A DNA stretch of 64,000 nt from Rhodocyclaceae bacterium (GCA_016721505.1 JADKHX010000002.1:1-64000), one strand, 5' to 3'. Counted from the first letter of the stretch, positions 8,181-17,782 are shown. Program-made: numbers and translations. Notes: generated from the letters alone by a model not told the origin.

Positions 8181-9029
8181 CTAGTAGTGATAAAACCCAC
8201 GTCCGTTTTTGCGGCCGTAGTAACCCGCTGCAACCATTTCCTTGAGCAATGGAGCCGGACGATATTTGGAATCGTTAAAACCAGCGTAAAAAACATTCAT
8301 CACATTGAGCATGGTATCCAGCCCGATCAAATCGGCCAACGCCAACGGGCCTATCGGCATATTGCAGCCGAGCTTCATGCCCGCATCGATTTCCTCAGCG
8401 CTGGCCAATCCTTCGCCAAAAACAAAAATCGCTTCGTTAATCATCGGACAAAGAATCCGATTGACCACGAAGCCAGGGCTGTTCTTAACGGTGATAGGTG
8501 TTTTCCCCAAAGCCTTGGCCAGCGCCTCAACAGCGGCATGCGTGGCATCGGAAGTTTGCAACCCGCGAATAATTTCAACCAAGGCCATCATCGGCACGGG
8601 ATTGAAAAAATGCATGCCAATGAAACGCTCGGGGCGCGATGTGGCAGCGGCCATTTGAGTGATGGAAATCGATGAGGTGTTGCTGGCGATGATGGTGTCA
8701 GCGCGAATCACTGCTTCAGCATCTTTGAGAATTTTCAGCTTCAAGCCTTCATTCTCAGTGGCCGCTTCAATGACCAGGTCGACATCTTTAAAATCGCTCA
8801 TCGAGATGCTGGTTTTTATCTGCGCCAAAGCTGAGTCTTTCTGCGCTGGTGTAAGTTTTTCCTTCTTGATGAGTCGCTCGAAGCTAGCGGAAATTGTTGC
8901 CAACCCCTTTTGCACAGCGGCTTCATTGATATCCAGCATGATGGTCTTGATGCCCGCAGCAGCGCAGGTTTGCGCGATGCCGTTGCCCATGAGTCCGGCA
9001 CCAATAATGCCCACAGTTTTGATAGTCAT
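8181..9029 (-). CDS. 3-hydroxybutyryl-CoA dehydrogenase
   Basis: A 282-residue NAD-dependent 3-hydroxyacyl-CoA dehydrogenase that interconverts acetoacetyl-CoA and 3-hydroxybutyryl-CoA. It has the Rossmann motif GAGLMGNGIAQ at residues 10-20, SNTSSISIT, the family signature HFFNPVPMMALVEI containing the catalytic His, and NSPGFVVNRI. Its length and the ending YYGRKNGRGFYHY are typical of the single-domain short-chain enzyme (Hbd/PaaH type), not the fused FadB type. It lies 44 bp downstream of icmF on the same strand, so it is probably co-transcribed with it and acts in the same acyl-CoA metabolism. Confidence 0.92.
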   Translation of the reverse strand: MTIKTVGIIGAGLMGNGIAQTCAAAGIKTIMLDINEAAVQKGLATISASFERLIKKEKLTPAQKDSALAQIKTSISMSDFKDVDLVIEAATENEGLKLKILKDAEAVIRADTIIASNTSSISITQMAAATSRPERFIGMHFFNPVPMMALVEIIRGLQTSDATHAAVEALAKALGKTPITVKNSPGFVVNRILCPMINEAIFVFGEGLASAEEIDAGMKLGCNMPIGPLALADLIGLDTMLNVMNVFYAGFNDSKYRPAPLLKEMVAAGYYGRKNGRGFYHY

Positions 9030-9073
9030 TTGTAGTCTCGCGAAATATTGAAGTAAGCGCGCATTTTATTGCC

Positions 9074-12000
9074 TCACATACTGCGTCGATATTGCCCGCC
9101 GACTTCGTAAAGCGCGGTCGAGATTTGTCCCAAAGAGCAGCAACGCACGGCTTCCATTAGCACATCAAAAACATTTTGATTGGCAATCACCGCAGCTTGC
9201 AAGCGCTCGAGCATCGCGGCGGATTCACCAGCATGGCGCGAATGAAAATCGCCTAGACGTTTGAGTTGCGATTGCTTCTCTTCGTCGGTCGAGCGCTGCA
9301 ATGCAATCTCTTTCGTGGCAGCGGATGATTTTGGATTGAGAAAGGTATTCACGCCAATTAAGGGGTACGAACCATCGTGCTTCTTATGTTCGTAAAACAT
9401 CGATTCTTCTTGAATCTTGCCGCGTTGATAGCCGGTTTCCATCGCGCCCAAGACACCACCACGCGAGGCGATAGCTTCGAACTCCTTAAGCACCGCTTCT
9501 TCGACGAGGTCGGTCAATTCATCAATGATGAAAGCACCTTGGTTGGGGTTCTCGTTCTTGGCCAAACCCCACTCTTTGTTAATGATCATTTGTATCGCCA
9601 TTGCACGGCGCACGCTTTCGTCGGTTGGCGTGGTAATCGCTTCATCAAAGGCGTTGGTGTGCAAGCTGTTGCAGTTGTCGTAGATGGCAATCAGCGCTTG
9701 TAGCGTGGTACGAATGTCATTGAAATCCATCTCTTGCGCATGCAGCGAGCGGCCCGAGGTTTGAATGTGGTACTTCAATTTCTGCGAACGTTCATTGGCA
9801 CCATAACGATTTTTCATCGCCACCGCCCAGATACGCCGCGCCACGCGACCCATCACGGTGTATTCGGTGTCCATACCGTTGCTGAAGAAGAAGCTGAGAT
9901 TCGGCGCGAAATCATCTACGTGCATACCGCGTGCAAGATAGGCCTCAACGAAGGTAAAGCCATTGGAGAGCGTGAAGGCCAATTGCGAGATTGGATTCGC
10001 GCCGGCCTCGGCGATGTGATAACCCGAAATGGAGACTGAATAGAAATTACGGATCTGGTGATGGACGAAATACTCTTGAATATCGCCCATCATCTTGAGC
10101 GCGAATTCGGTTGAGAAAATGCAAGTGTTTTGACCTTGATCTTCTTTCAGGATGTCGGCCTGAACCGTACCCCGCACCGTGGCGAGCGTCCAGTCGCGCA
10201 CTTTCGCTGCTTCAGTATCCGATGGCTCGCGCTTGTTTTGATCACGAAATTTGTCGAGCTGCTGGTCTATCGCCGCGTTCAAATACATCGCCAGAAGCAT
10301 CGGTGCCGGGCCATTGATAGTCATCGAAACAGACGTTGCGGGATCGCATAAATCAAAGCCGGAATACAACACTTTGAGATCATCCAAGGTCGCAATCGAC
10401 ACACCCGAATTGCCGACTTTGCCATAGATGTCGGGGCGCAAATCGGGGTCGCAGCCGTACAGCGTGACCGAATCGAACGCCGTCGATAAACGCTTGGCAG
10501 GCAGACCTTCCGAGACTTTGAGAAAGCGTTTATTGGTGCGAAACGCATCGCCTTCGCCGGCAAACATGCGCGTCGGGTCTTCGTTCTCACGCTTGAAAGC
10601 AAACACGCCAGCGGTGTATGGGAAAGAGCCGGGGACGTTTTCCAGCATCAGAAATTTCAACAATTCACCTTCATCTTCAAAGCGCGGCAGCGACACTTTG
10701 CGAATCTTGGTGCCGGACAAAGTTTCATGTATCAGACCAGTGCGAATTTCTTTGTCCCGAATCTTGACGACATATTCGTCCCCGGCATAAGCGGCTTTGA
10801 GCGCGGGCCATTGGGCGAGGAGTTTCTTGGCATCTGCCGTCAGTTGGCCGTCTTTCCAATCGATTAACTCAGGGAAATCGGACGCGTTTTTATTGCAGGA
10901 AAGGAACAGTTTTTGAGCAGTGATTAATGCTTGCCGTTCGCGCGCGATGGCAGATTGCTCGGTGGTGTGTCGGTGATATCCGCGCACCGCATCAGCAATG
11001 TCGGCCAGATAACGCGAGCGCTCGGCGGGCACGATGGCGCGGCCGGCCGATGAATATTTAACGCTGACGGCGGGGAGCTTGCGCGCGCCGATACGCAAGC
11101 CTTTATCAGTCAATGCGGGTATCAGGGCCTGGTACAAAGCCGTCACACCGTCGTCATTGAAACGCGCGGCCATTGTTCCGAAGACCGGCATCGCTTCAGT
11201 CTTCTGATTGAAACGTTCGTGGTTGCGTTGCACTTGCTTGCGAACATCACGTAGTGCATCTTCGGCGCCTTTGCGATCAAATTTATTGATCGCGATGAAG
11301 TCAGCGAAATCGAGCATGTCGATTTTTTCGAGTTGTGATGCAGCGCCGAATTCGGGCGTCATGACATACAAAGAAAGATCGACCAGCGGCACAATCGCCG
11401 CGTCGCCTTGGCCGATGCCAGAGGTCTCAACAATGATCAAATCAAAACCGGCGACCTTGCAAGCGGCAAGCACATCGGGCAACGCTTCCGAAATCTCTTT
11501 GCCAGTGTCGCGCGCGGCCAGCGAGCGCATGTAGATGTTCGCCGGCCGACCCGGAGAATGAATAGCGTTCATGCGAATACGGTCGCCAAGCAACGCGCCG
11601 CCCGTGCGTTTACGTGACGGGTCGATTGAGATCACGGCGATCTTCAGCGCGTCATCCAGATCAAGGCGGAATCGACGGATGATTTCATCGGTCAGTGATG
11701 ATTTGCCTGCGCCGCCGGTGCCGGTAATGCCGAGGCTGACGCAACGATGAATTTCGCCAGTTGGTGCTGGTGTGGAGTCTCGGCTTTGCACAGCCGAGCC
11801 GCTCTGCAGGCGCAAAGCAGTGCTTTGCGAAACCCCTGCGCCGCCGCTGTTCAGCGTGAGCAATGCCGCACGCGATGCTTCTGGCCACGCCTTGTTCTCC
11901 AACGCGGTAATGACCCGCGCAAGATTGCGCTGCCGCGTTCGTGTATCAGTCACACGCAACGCTGAAACATCCGGCGTAGCGACATGACTCAAGTCGACAT

Positions 12001-12448
12001 CGCAGCGCATCACCATGTCGTTGATCATGCCTTGCAGACCGAGTTTTTGTCCGTCCTGCACCGAGTAGATATGCGCCACGCCATAGGCGTGCAGCTCGTC
12101 GATTTCGCTCGGCACAATTACGCCACCGCCACCACCGAATACTTTGATGTTTTCGCCGCCGCGCTCACGCAGTAAATCGACCATGTATTTGAAATACTCC
12201 ACATGGCCGCCTTGATACGACGACAGCGCGATACCTTGAACATCTTCCTGCAAGGCGGCGGTGACGATCTCGTCGACCGAACGATTGTGGCCAAGGTGAA
12301 TGACTTCAACACCAGTCGCCTGCAAGATGCGCCGCATGATGTTGATCGACGCATCGTGGCCGTCGAACAAAGATGCCGCAGTGATAAAGCGCACCTTGTT
12401 GGTTGGCTTGTACGGCTGCAGTTTGTTGGCGATGCTGAGATTGGTCAT
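9074..12448 (-). CDS. icmF: Fused isobutyryl-CoA mutase IcmF (with repeat-derived insert)
   Basis: A 1124-residue fusion of three parts. First is a B12-binding domain (about 18-150) with DGHDAS at 29-34, whose His31 should coordinate cobalt. Then comes a MeaB-like G-protein chaperone (about 237-500) with P-loop GTGGAGKS at 243-250. Last is an acyl-CoA mutase barrel to the C-terminus. The enzyme interconverts isobutyryl-CoA and butyryl-CoA using adenosylcobalamin. Between the first two domains, residues of about 201-233 are encoded by a long L1 copy of the dispersed repeat (11755-11849), read in frame with no stop. From memory, characterised IcmF is about 1090 residues, and the excess here fits the insert. 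A good GGAG site precedes the ATG. No cobalamin riboswitch was seen upstream. Confidence 0.93.
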   Translation of the reverse strand: MTNLSIANKLQPYKPTNKVRFITAASLFDGHDASINIMRRILQATGVEVIHLGHNRSVDEIVTAALQEDVQGIALSSYQGGHVEYFKYMVDLLRERGGENIKVFGGGGGVIVPSEIDELHAYGVAHIYSVQDGQKLGLQGMINDMVMRCDVDLSHVATPDVSALRVTDTRTRQRNLARVITALENKAWPEASRAALLTLNSGGAGVSQSTALRLQSGSAVQSRDSTPAPTGEIHRCVSLGITGTGGAGKSSLTDEIIRRFRLDLDDALKIAVISIDPSRKRTGGALLGDRIRMNAIHSPGRPANIYMRSLAARDTGKEISEALPDVLAACKVAGFDLIIVETSGIGQGDAAIVPLVDLSLYVMTPEFGAASQLEKIDMLDFADFIAINKFDRKGAEDALRDVRKQVQRNHERFNQKTEAMPVFGTMAARFNDDGVTALYQALIPALTDKGLRIGARKLPAVSVKYSSAGRAIVPAERSRYLADIADAVRGYHRHTTEQSAIARERQALITAQKLFLSCNKNASDFPELIDWKDGQLTADAKKLLAQWPALKAAYAGDEYVVKIRDKEIRTGLIHETLSGTKIRKVSLPRFEDEGELLKFLMLENVPGSFPYTAGVFAFKRENEDPTRMFAGEGDAFRTNKRFLKVSEGLPAKRLSTAFDSVTLYGCDPDLRPDIYGKVGNSGVSIATLDDLKVLYSGFDLCDPATSVSMTINGPAPMLLAMYLNAAIDQQLDKFRDQNKREPSDTEAAKVRDWTLATVRGTVQADILKEDQGQNTCIFSTEFALKMMGDIQEYFVHHQIRNFYSVSISGYHIAEAGANPISQLAFTLSNGFTFVEAYLARGMHVDDFAPNLSFFFSNGMDTEYTVMGRVARRIWAVAMKNRYGANERSQKLKYHIQTSGRSLHAQEMDFNDIRTTLQALIAIYDNCNSLHTNAFDEAITTPTDESVRRAMAIQMIINKEWGLAKNENPNQGAFIIDELTDLVEEAVLKEFEAIASRGGVLGAMETGYQRGKIQEESMFYEHKKHDGSYPLIGVNTFLNPKSSAATKEIALQRSTDEEKQSQLKRLGDFHSRHAGESAAMLERLQAAVIANQNVFDVLMEAVRCCSLGQISTALYEVGGQYRRSM
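11755..11849 (-). repeat. Dispersed repeat, long L1 form, copy 5 (inside icmF)
   Basis: The reverse strand reads GGCGGCGCAGGGGTTTC, hairpin A, a spacer, hairpin B and the common right end CCAGCACCAACTGGCG. On the plus strand, hairpin A is gcaaagc (11812-11818) with gctttgc (11822-11828). Hairpin B is ctcggct (11779-11785) with agccgag (11792-11798). An enclosing stem pairs gcagg (11806-11810) with cctgc (11835-11839). It lies wholly within the icmF reading frame. Confidence 0.9.
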
Positions 12449-12589
12449 GAAATTCTCCGGCTTGGTGCGGGGTGTGGCGTGGTCGCAAACCGCAATGTTA
12501 GGCCAGCATCGCGCGGAGCGCTACTGGGTGTTTGCAGTGCATTTAATCCGAGTCTGCTGCAGCGAAGTAGCAAGGAATTTAGCCATAAG

Positions 12590-14926
12590 TTAGCCATAGC
12601 TGAGTTCATGCGCTTTGCCCCAAAACACGCGGTAGGCGAAGATGGTGTAGCCGATGTTGAATGGCAACACAATCAGCGCGCCGACGAGGATGACTTTGAG
12701 TGCGGATGGATGGCTGGCGGCCTGCCAAATAGTCATTTTATCGATCACGAGGTAGGGAAAAAGGCTATACGCCAGACCACAAAAGGCTAGTGCAAATATG
12801 CCCGCTGCTGCCGCGAACGGCTGCCATTCGCCACGCGCGATGCCTTGACGCAGCTGATTTATGCAGCGCCACAAATAACCACCGACAAGTAAGGTCGTCA
12901 CTGGTAACAGCAATAGTGGCAGTGTGTCGGGGAAATTGAACCACTTGGCAAAAACGCTGGGACTGACCAAGGGCGTAGCGATGCTCACCCCGGCAATACC
13001 TGCAGCGACGACAAGTAGCGCAATGCGCGCCATGTCAAACGATTTAAGCTGCAAAGTAGCTTCGGTCTTCAAGGTGAGCCACGTCGCGCCAAGCAGGGCG
13101 TAGCCGCCTGCCAGCCCTACCGCCACAAAACTATTGAAAATCCAATAAGGCGTTTCGTTGCGAAAGCCGGTCACCACTGCACCTAGCATCACGCCTTGTG
13201 ACAAAGCGGTGCCGAGCGAGCCGACAAAAAATAGTCGATTCCACAACTCGCGATGCCAACCTTCGGCTTTGACCCGAAATTCAAACGCCACACCGCGCAG
13301 CATGAGAAATAACAGCATGCCAAGTACCGGCAAATAAAGTGCGCCGAGGATAAGGCCATGAGCGGCGGGAAAGGCGATTAACAACAAGCCGACACCGAGC
13401 ACCAGCCACGTTTCGTTCGCGTCCCAAAACGGGCCAATGGATGCCACCATGCGATCTTGTTCATCACGCGTGGCAAATGGCATCAGGATGCCGACACCGA
13501 GATCGTAGCCATCGAGGATGACGTAGGCGAGTATCGAAGCGCCCATCAATATCGTGAAAATTAGTGGCAGGTCGAGATTCATGTCGAAACTCCCGCTCGA
13601 CGCGTGGGGCGGGACAACAGCTGTGCTTGCACCTTTGCCGGCGAGGTGCGTCAGCACCACTACGTAGGCAAGTAGCAATCCGGCATAGGTCAAGGAGTAG
13701 GCAATCAGGCTGGTCAGTAATGCGCCTTGTGTCGCCGGGCCTACCGCATCTTTTGTCCTCAGTAGGCCAGTGACCAACCAGGGTTGGCGACCCACTTCGG
13801 TGACTATCCAACCCGCTAGTGTCGCCACCCAACCGGCAAAGGTGAATACTGAAAATGCGCGCAGCATCGGTTTCGGCAAGCTACCTCGTCGCCACAATAG
13901 CCACGCACCAAGCCAAGCCATGAGTAGCATCGCGCCGCCCATTCCGACCATCAACCGGAAGGCAAAAAACACAGGCTTTACTGGCGGCGTATCTGGTGCA
14001 AAATCGGCCAAACCTTTGACCTCGCCATCAATTTGGTGAGTGAGTATTAAGCTGGAAGCATTAGGGATTTCGAGCGCGTAAAGATTTTTCCGCTGCTGCT
14101 CATCGGGCCAGGCGAAGAGCACCAAAGGCGCGCCTTTCTCAGTTTGCCAAAGCCCTTCCATTGCGGCGATTTTGGCGGGCTGATGCACTAGCGTATTCAG
14201 CCCGTGTTGGTCGCCAACGAAAATTTGCACCGGTATTGCCAAAGCAGCGACGACGATGCCGGTGGTCAGTGTGCGGCGGGCAACCGCATCAAGCGGTGAT
14301 TTCAATAAGCGCCATGCCGACAAGCCAGCAATCAAGAACGATGCGGTCAGCGTCGATGCCAACATCATGTGCGTAAAGCGATAAGGAAAAGAGGGATTAA
14401 AAATTACTGCCCACCAATCCTGCGCGATCCATACACCATCGGCAATCACTTGTCCGGCCGGCGTGTGCATCCAGGAATTGAGCGCCAAGATCCAGAACGC
14501 GGAGAGTGTTGTGCCGCCAGCCACCAACGAGGCTGACAGCAGGTGCAGCCAGCCAGGGACGCGGTTCATGCCAAACAACATGACGCCTAAAAATGTCGCT
14601 TCCAAAAAGAATGCAGTCAGCACTTCGTAGCCCAGCAAAGGGCCGGCGATATTGCCCACCGTGCCCATGAAACCGGGCCAGTTGGTGCCAAATTGAAACG
14701 ACATGACGATGCCTGTGACCACGCCCATCGCAAAAGTCAGCGCGAATATTTTTACCCACTGACGATAGGCGTCGAGCCAGACCGCGTCACTAGTGCGGAA
14801 ATGTCGCCAACGAAAAAACACCAAGAACCACGCCAGCGACATCGAGATAGTGGGGAACAAAATATGAAACCCGATATTGAGTCCAAACTGCGCACGGGCG
14901 ATGCTGAGTGGGTCAAGCGAATCCAT
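12590..14926 (-). CDS. cydAB: Cytochrome bd-type quinol oxidase, CydA-CydB fusion
   Basis: A single 778-residue frame contains both subunits of a bd-type oxidase, which oxidises quinol and reduces oxygen in the inner membrane. Residues 1 to about 440 are CydA with a short Q-loop (cyanide-insensitive CioA type): LNIGFHILFPTISMS with the heme-ligand His, YRFTHMMLAS, and GRQPW. Residues 449-778 are a full-length CydB beginning MNLDLPLIFTILMG, with LDGYDLGVGIL and GPFWDANETWLVLG. The join is a short linker rich in Ser and Pro. The codon for Met449 (13580-13582) still has GGGAG seven bases upstream, the remnant or working start site of a separate cydB. No cydX was found downstream. A repeat copy (L2) lies upstream. 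Confidence 0.9.
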   Translation of the reverse strand: MDSLDPLSIARAQFGLNIGFHILFPTISMSLAWFLVFFRWRHFRTSDAVWLDAYRQWVKIFALTFAMGVVTGIVMSFQFGTNWPGFMGTVGNIAGPLLGYEVLTAFFLEATFLGVMLFGMNRVPGWLHLLSASLVAGGTTLSAFWILALNSWMHTPAGQVIADGVWIAQDWWAVIFNPSFPYRFTHMMLASTLTASFLIAGLSAWRLLKSPLDAVARRTLTTGIVVAALAIPVQIFVGDQHGLNTLVHQPAKIAAMEGLWQTEKGAPLVLFAWPDEQQRKNLYALEIPNASSLILTHQIDGEVKGLADFAPDTPPVKPVFFAFRLMVGMGGAMLLMAWLGAWLLWRRGSLPKPMLRAFSVFTFAGWVATLAGWIVTEVGRQPWLVTGLLRTKDAVGPATQGALLTSLIAYSLTYAGLLLAYVVVLTHLAGKGASTAVVPPHASSGSFDMNLDLPLIFTILMGASILAYVILDGYDLGVGILMPFATRDEQDRMVASIGPFWDANETWLVLGVGLLLIAFPAAHGLILGALYLPVLGMLLFLMLRGVAFEFRVKAEGWHRELWNRLFFVGSLGTALSQGVMLGAVVTGFRNETPYWIFNSFVAVGLAGGYALLGATWLTLKTEATLQLKSFDMARIALLVVAAGIAGVSIATPLVSPSVFAKWFNFPDTLPLLLLPVTTLLVGGYLWRCINQLRQGIARGEWQPFAAAAGIFALAFCGLAYSLFPYLVIDKMTIWQAASHPSALKVILVGALIVLPFNIGYTIFAYRVFWGKAHELSYG

Positions 14927-14940
14927 GTCAATTGACTTTC

Positions 14941-14979
14941 GTGAGTTGGTGCTGGTGAAGCAAATACAAAAACAAAAAC
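14941..14979 (-). repeat. Dispersed repeat, L2-type right end, copy 6
   Basis: On the reverse strand, TTTTTGTTTTTGTATTTG, then CTTCA, lead into CCAGCACCAACT and then CACG. The same T/G-rich run precedes the right end in the L2 copy at 43021-43128. It lies 15 bp upstream of the cydAB start. A clear left end was not found. Confidence 0.6.
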
Positions 14980-15162
14980 TAACAGCGACAAAAGGATTTT
15001 ACGTGTTCGGTAAGCGGTCTTCGTCGCCAAAATTCAGCGCACTGCCCACCTCGTAGGAGTCGACACGCCCTACAATTCATCAAACTTGTTCGCTGTGCGA
15101 CGAAAAATTTCGCGCCTGGCTTTGATAAATTTCCTTAGTGGCACGATCAGACTGGAGCAATG

Positions 15163-16233
15163 ATGAGTGAATTCATTTGGTGGGCGTTGGCTTGTGTGGC
15201 CGTGGTTTGGGCTGTCGAGTTCTTTTATTTGCGGGGCGAAAATTTGTCGGCCTTCGATTCCCCCCAGCCCACGCCGCGCGATGCGCGCGAAACAAGCGAT
15301 GAACATAAAGCCATCTTCGATAAGCTTGGCGAAATTCCAGCGATGCTTAAGGGCATGCCAATGTCTAGCCACGTTCCGGTGCTGCGCAAACACATGGACA
15401 CGCTATTTGGTGCGGACGACAGCGGCGCGCAAATCATCCCCGTCAGCGCGGCTGGCGCGACGGGAGTGCCCGCCGAATGGGTGATCCATCCCGGTGTAGA
15501 CACGCAACGCCGTTTGCTCTACATCCATGGCGGCGCATTCACTATGGGTAGCCCACTGTCGCACCGTCGGCTGACCAGTAAATTTTCCGAAATGGCCGAT
15601 GCTGCGGTGCTGGCCATCGACTATCGGCTGATGCCAGAACATCCACGCTTGGCGGGCATCGAAGATTGCCGCGCGGCATACACCTGGATGCTGGACAACG
15701 GACCAAACAGTTCAGCACCCGCCAGTGCCGTATTCATCGCCGGCGATTCGGCTGGTGGCAATCTCACCTTGTCGCTGATCAACTGGATCCGTGACCAAGG
15801 ATTGCGCACACCCAATGCCGCCGTGGCGCTGTCTCCAGCGACCGATTCGACGATGGGCAGCCCGACGCTTAAAGCGCATGTGGAAACCGATCCAATGCTT
15901 GGGCCATTATTCAAAAAACTGACCAAAGTTCCGCGCTCGGTTTTGCTCTGGATAGGGTTGTTCACCAACCGCATGCGTCCTTGCGATCCACGCATTTCAC
16001 CAATCTATGCTGACCTGTCTAGGCTCCCGCCGGTGTTGGTACACGCCAGTCACACCGAAATGCTGCGCGACGATGCGATTCGTTACGTCAACCGCGCTGT
16101 CGCTGCTGGTTCGCCGGTACATATTCAAACTTGGAATCACTCGGTGCACGTCTGGCACATATTCCATCCGCAACTCGCCGAAGGCCGTGAAGCGATGGAA
16201 GAAATTCGCAAGTTTTTGCGGGCAAACTCTTGA
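15163..16233 (+). CDS. HSL-family esterase/lipase with N-terminal membrane anchor
   Basis: A 356-residue alpha/beta hydrolase of the hormone-sensitive-lipase family. The oxyanion motif HGGAF (about residue 124) and the nucleophile elbow GDSAGG (about 195) are plain. The acid and His would lie in the C-terminal HASHTEMLRDDA and HSVHVWHIF regions. The N-terminus has one hydrophobic helix (about 5-22), suggesting membrane anchoring. Two ATGs overlap; the second (15163) is preferred because GGAG at 15154-15157 is five bases away. The substrate is probably a short acyl ester, inferred from the family. It is divergent from cydAB. Confidence 0.85.
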   Translation: MSEFIWWALACVAVVWAVEFFYLRGENLSAFDSPQPTPRDARETSDEHKAIFDKLGEIPAMLKGMPMSSHVPVLRKHMDTLFGADDSGAQIIPVSAAGATGVPAEWVIHPGVDTQRRLLYIHGGAFTMGSPLSHRRLTSKFSEMADAAVLAIDYRLMPEHPRLAGIEDCRAAYTWMLDNGPNSSAPASAVFIAGDSAGGNLTLSLINWIRDQGLRTPNAAVALSPATDSTMGSPTLKAHVETDPMLGPLFKKLTKVPRSVLLWIGLFTNRMRPCDPRISPIYADLSRLPPVLVHASHTEMLRDDAIRYVNRAVAAGSPVHIQTWNHSVHVWHIFHPQLAEGREAMEEIRKFLRANS

Positions 16234-16240
16234 GAATCGT

Positions 16241-16335
16241 CAGTTGTTGCTGGTGTGCAGTGTCGGCTTTGCACAGCCGACCCGCTACACAGGCACAAAG
16301 CGGTGCTTTGTGAAACCCCTGTTCCGCCGCCGTCG
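16241..16335 (-). repeat. Dispersed repeat, long L1 form, copy 7
   Basis: Same architecture as the copy in icmF, with compensating changes. On the plus strand the enclosing stem is acagg (16289-16293) with cctgt (16318-16322). Hairpin A is acaaagc (16295-16301) with gctttgt (16305-16311). Hairpin B is gtcggct (16262-16268) with agccgac (16275-16281). The element fills the whole gap between the esterase and the carboxypeptidase start. Confidence 0.9.
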
Positions 16336-16336
16336 A

Positions 16337-17782
16337 ATGGCAAACGAATTGAGTTTCTACCGCAATTGCTGCGTGCTCCTGCTGTTGTTGTTCACCAGCA
16401 CTGCTTTCGCACAACTTCCTGCAAGTGTTGCCAAAGCGCTGGCGGATGCGGGCATTCCCGAATCGGCGATTGGGGTCGTGGTGCAACCACTCGATGCCGC
16501 TAAGCCCACAATATTTGTTGGCGGTAATACTGCGCTGAATCCGGCATCGACCATGAAGTTGCTGACCACCTTTGCGGCGCTTGAATTACTTGGCCCGGCC
16601 TATACGTGGCAGACGGAAACTTGGGCTGTCGCGACACCAAAAAATGGTGTGCTTGAAGGTGACTTGTATATCAAAGGTGGTGGCGATCCCAAACTCACTT
16701 ATGAACAATTTTGGCGGCTGTTACGCCAAACGCGTGATGCAGGTATCAGCGAAATTCGCGGCGACGTGATTCAAGATCGCAGCGCTTTTGCTGTCGAAGC
16801 GGTGGCACCGGGCGAGTTTGACGGCCAACCACTGCGTCCGCAAAACGCCGCGCCTGATGCGCTGCTACTGAACTTCAATGCCATCATGCTGAAATTGAGT
16901 CCCGACGCAAATTCCGTTGCGCTCAGCGCTCAACCATTGCCGGCAAATTTGGCGCTCGACAACCGACTCCAACTCGACCGCCGCGCCACTGAGTGTGGCG
17001 ACTGGCGTAAGGCGTTGAGTGCCGAAATCTCCACCTATGGCAAGCTAACGCGCTTGCTGTTGAGCGGCAAATACGCCGCGATATGCAATACGCAAGAGTG
17101 GAATATCACCCCGCTACGTGGCGCAAATTTTGTTGCCGGTGTGTTTGAAACGCTGTGGTTGGAGATCGGCGGCAAATTCGCATCATCAGTGCGATCTATT
17201 CGTGAAGGCGTAGTGCCGGATGATGCACATCGCATCGCACTACAAAACTCACTCACGCTCGGCGAAATCGTGCGTGACATCAATAAATTCTCCAACAACG
17301 TGATGGCACGACAACTGTTGATTTCCTTAGGTGGGAGTAAAACCAAAGTCGGCGCCAGCGCCGCCGATGGTCAGGCCGTCGTTCGTGCATGGCTGGCTGG
17401 ACGCGGGCTGAATTTTCCTGAACTAGTCATAGAAAACGGTTCCGGTCTTTCGCGCACTGAGCGGATTAGTGCTGCGCATCTGGTGCAACTTTTGCAGTCC
17501 GCATGGGGCAGCGCGGTGATGCCGGAACTGATGGCCTCTTTGCCACTGATCGCCGTCGACGGAACGATGAAAAAACGCCTCAAAGACAAATCGATTGCCG
17601 GCCAGGCGCACATCAAAACCGGCTCACTCGATGGGGTGAAAACAATGGCGGGATACGTGCTCGACAAAAATGGTCGGCGTTGGGCCCTGGCATTCTTGGT
17701 CAACCATCCAAGCGCCGCACAATCGGCCGCCGCACAAGATGCGCTGCTTGAATGGGTTCATGCGGGCGGCGCTGCGCCCTAA
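16337..17782 (+). CDS. dacB: D-alanyl-D-alanine carboxypeptidase/endopeptidase (PBP4, DacB type)
   Basis: A 481-residue serine peptidase of family S13 that trims or cleaves peptidoglycan cross-links in the periplasm. It has a signal peptide (YRNCCVLLLLLFTSTAFA, cut before QLPAS), the active-site SxxK as STMK about 75 residues in, SNN in NKFSNNVMARQ, and KTG in IKTGSLDG. The length fits the family. The ATG at 16337 is the first start in frame after the upstream gene, but no Shine-Dalgarno sequence precedes it: the bases just upstream are the left end of an L1 repeat. Its stop overlaps that of the convergent MFS gene by three bases (17780-17781 shared, TAA/TAG). Confidence 0.88.
   Translation: MANELSFYRNCCVLLLLLFTSTAFAQLPASVAKALADAGIPESAIGVVVQPLDAAKPTIFVGGNTALNPASTMKLLTTFAALELLGPAYTWQTETWAVATPKNGVLEGDLYIKGGGDPKLTYEQFWRLLRQTRDAGISEIRGDVIQDRSAFAVEAVAPGEFDGQPLRPQNAAPDALLLNFNAIMLKLSPDANSVALSAQPLPANLALDNRLQLDRRATECGDWRKALSAEISTYGKLTRLLLSGKYAAICNTQEWNITPLRGANFVAGVFETLWLEIGGKFASSVRSIREGVVPDDAHRIALQNSLTLGEIVRDINKFSNNVMARQLLISLGGSKTKVGASAADGQAVVRAWLAGRGLNFPELVIENGSGLSRTERISAAHLVQLLQSAWGSAVMPELMASLPLIAVDGTMKKRLKDKSIAGQAHIKTGSLDGVKTMAGYVLDKNGRRWALAFLVNHPSAAQSAAAQDALLEWVHAGGAAP

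Noticed and set aside
12449..12589. Cobalamin riboswitch upstream of icmF
   Set aside because: No B12-box-like sequence or suitable long leader was seen in the 141-bp gap.
14752..15030. Short open frame with a signal-like start upstream of cydAB
   Set aside because: It overlaps the cydAB N-terminus in another frame and arises from the T/G-rich L2 repeat. No support as a gene.
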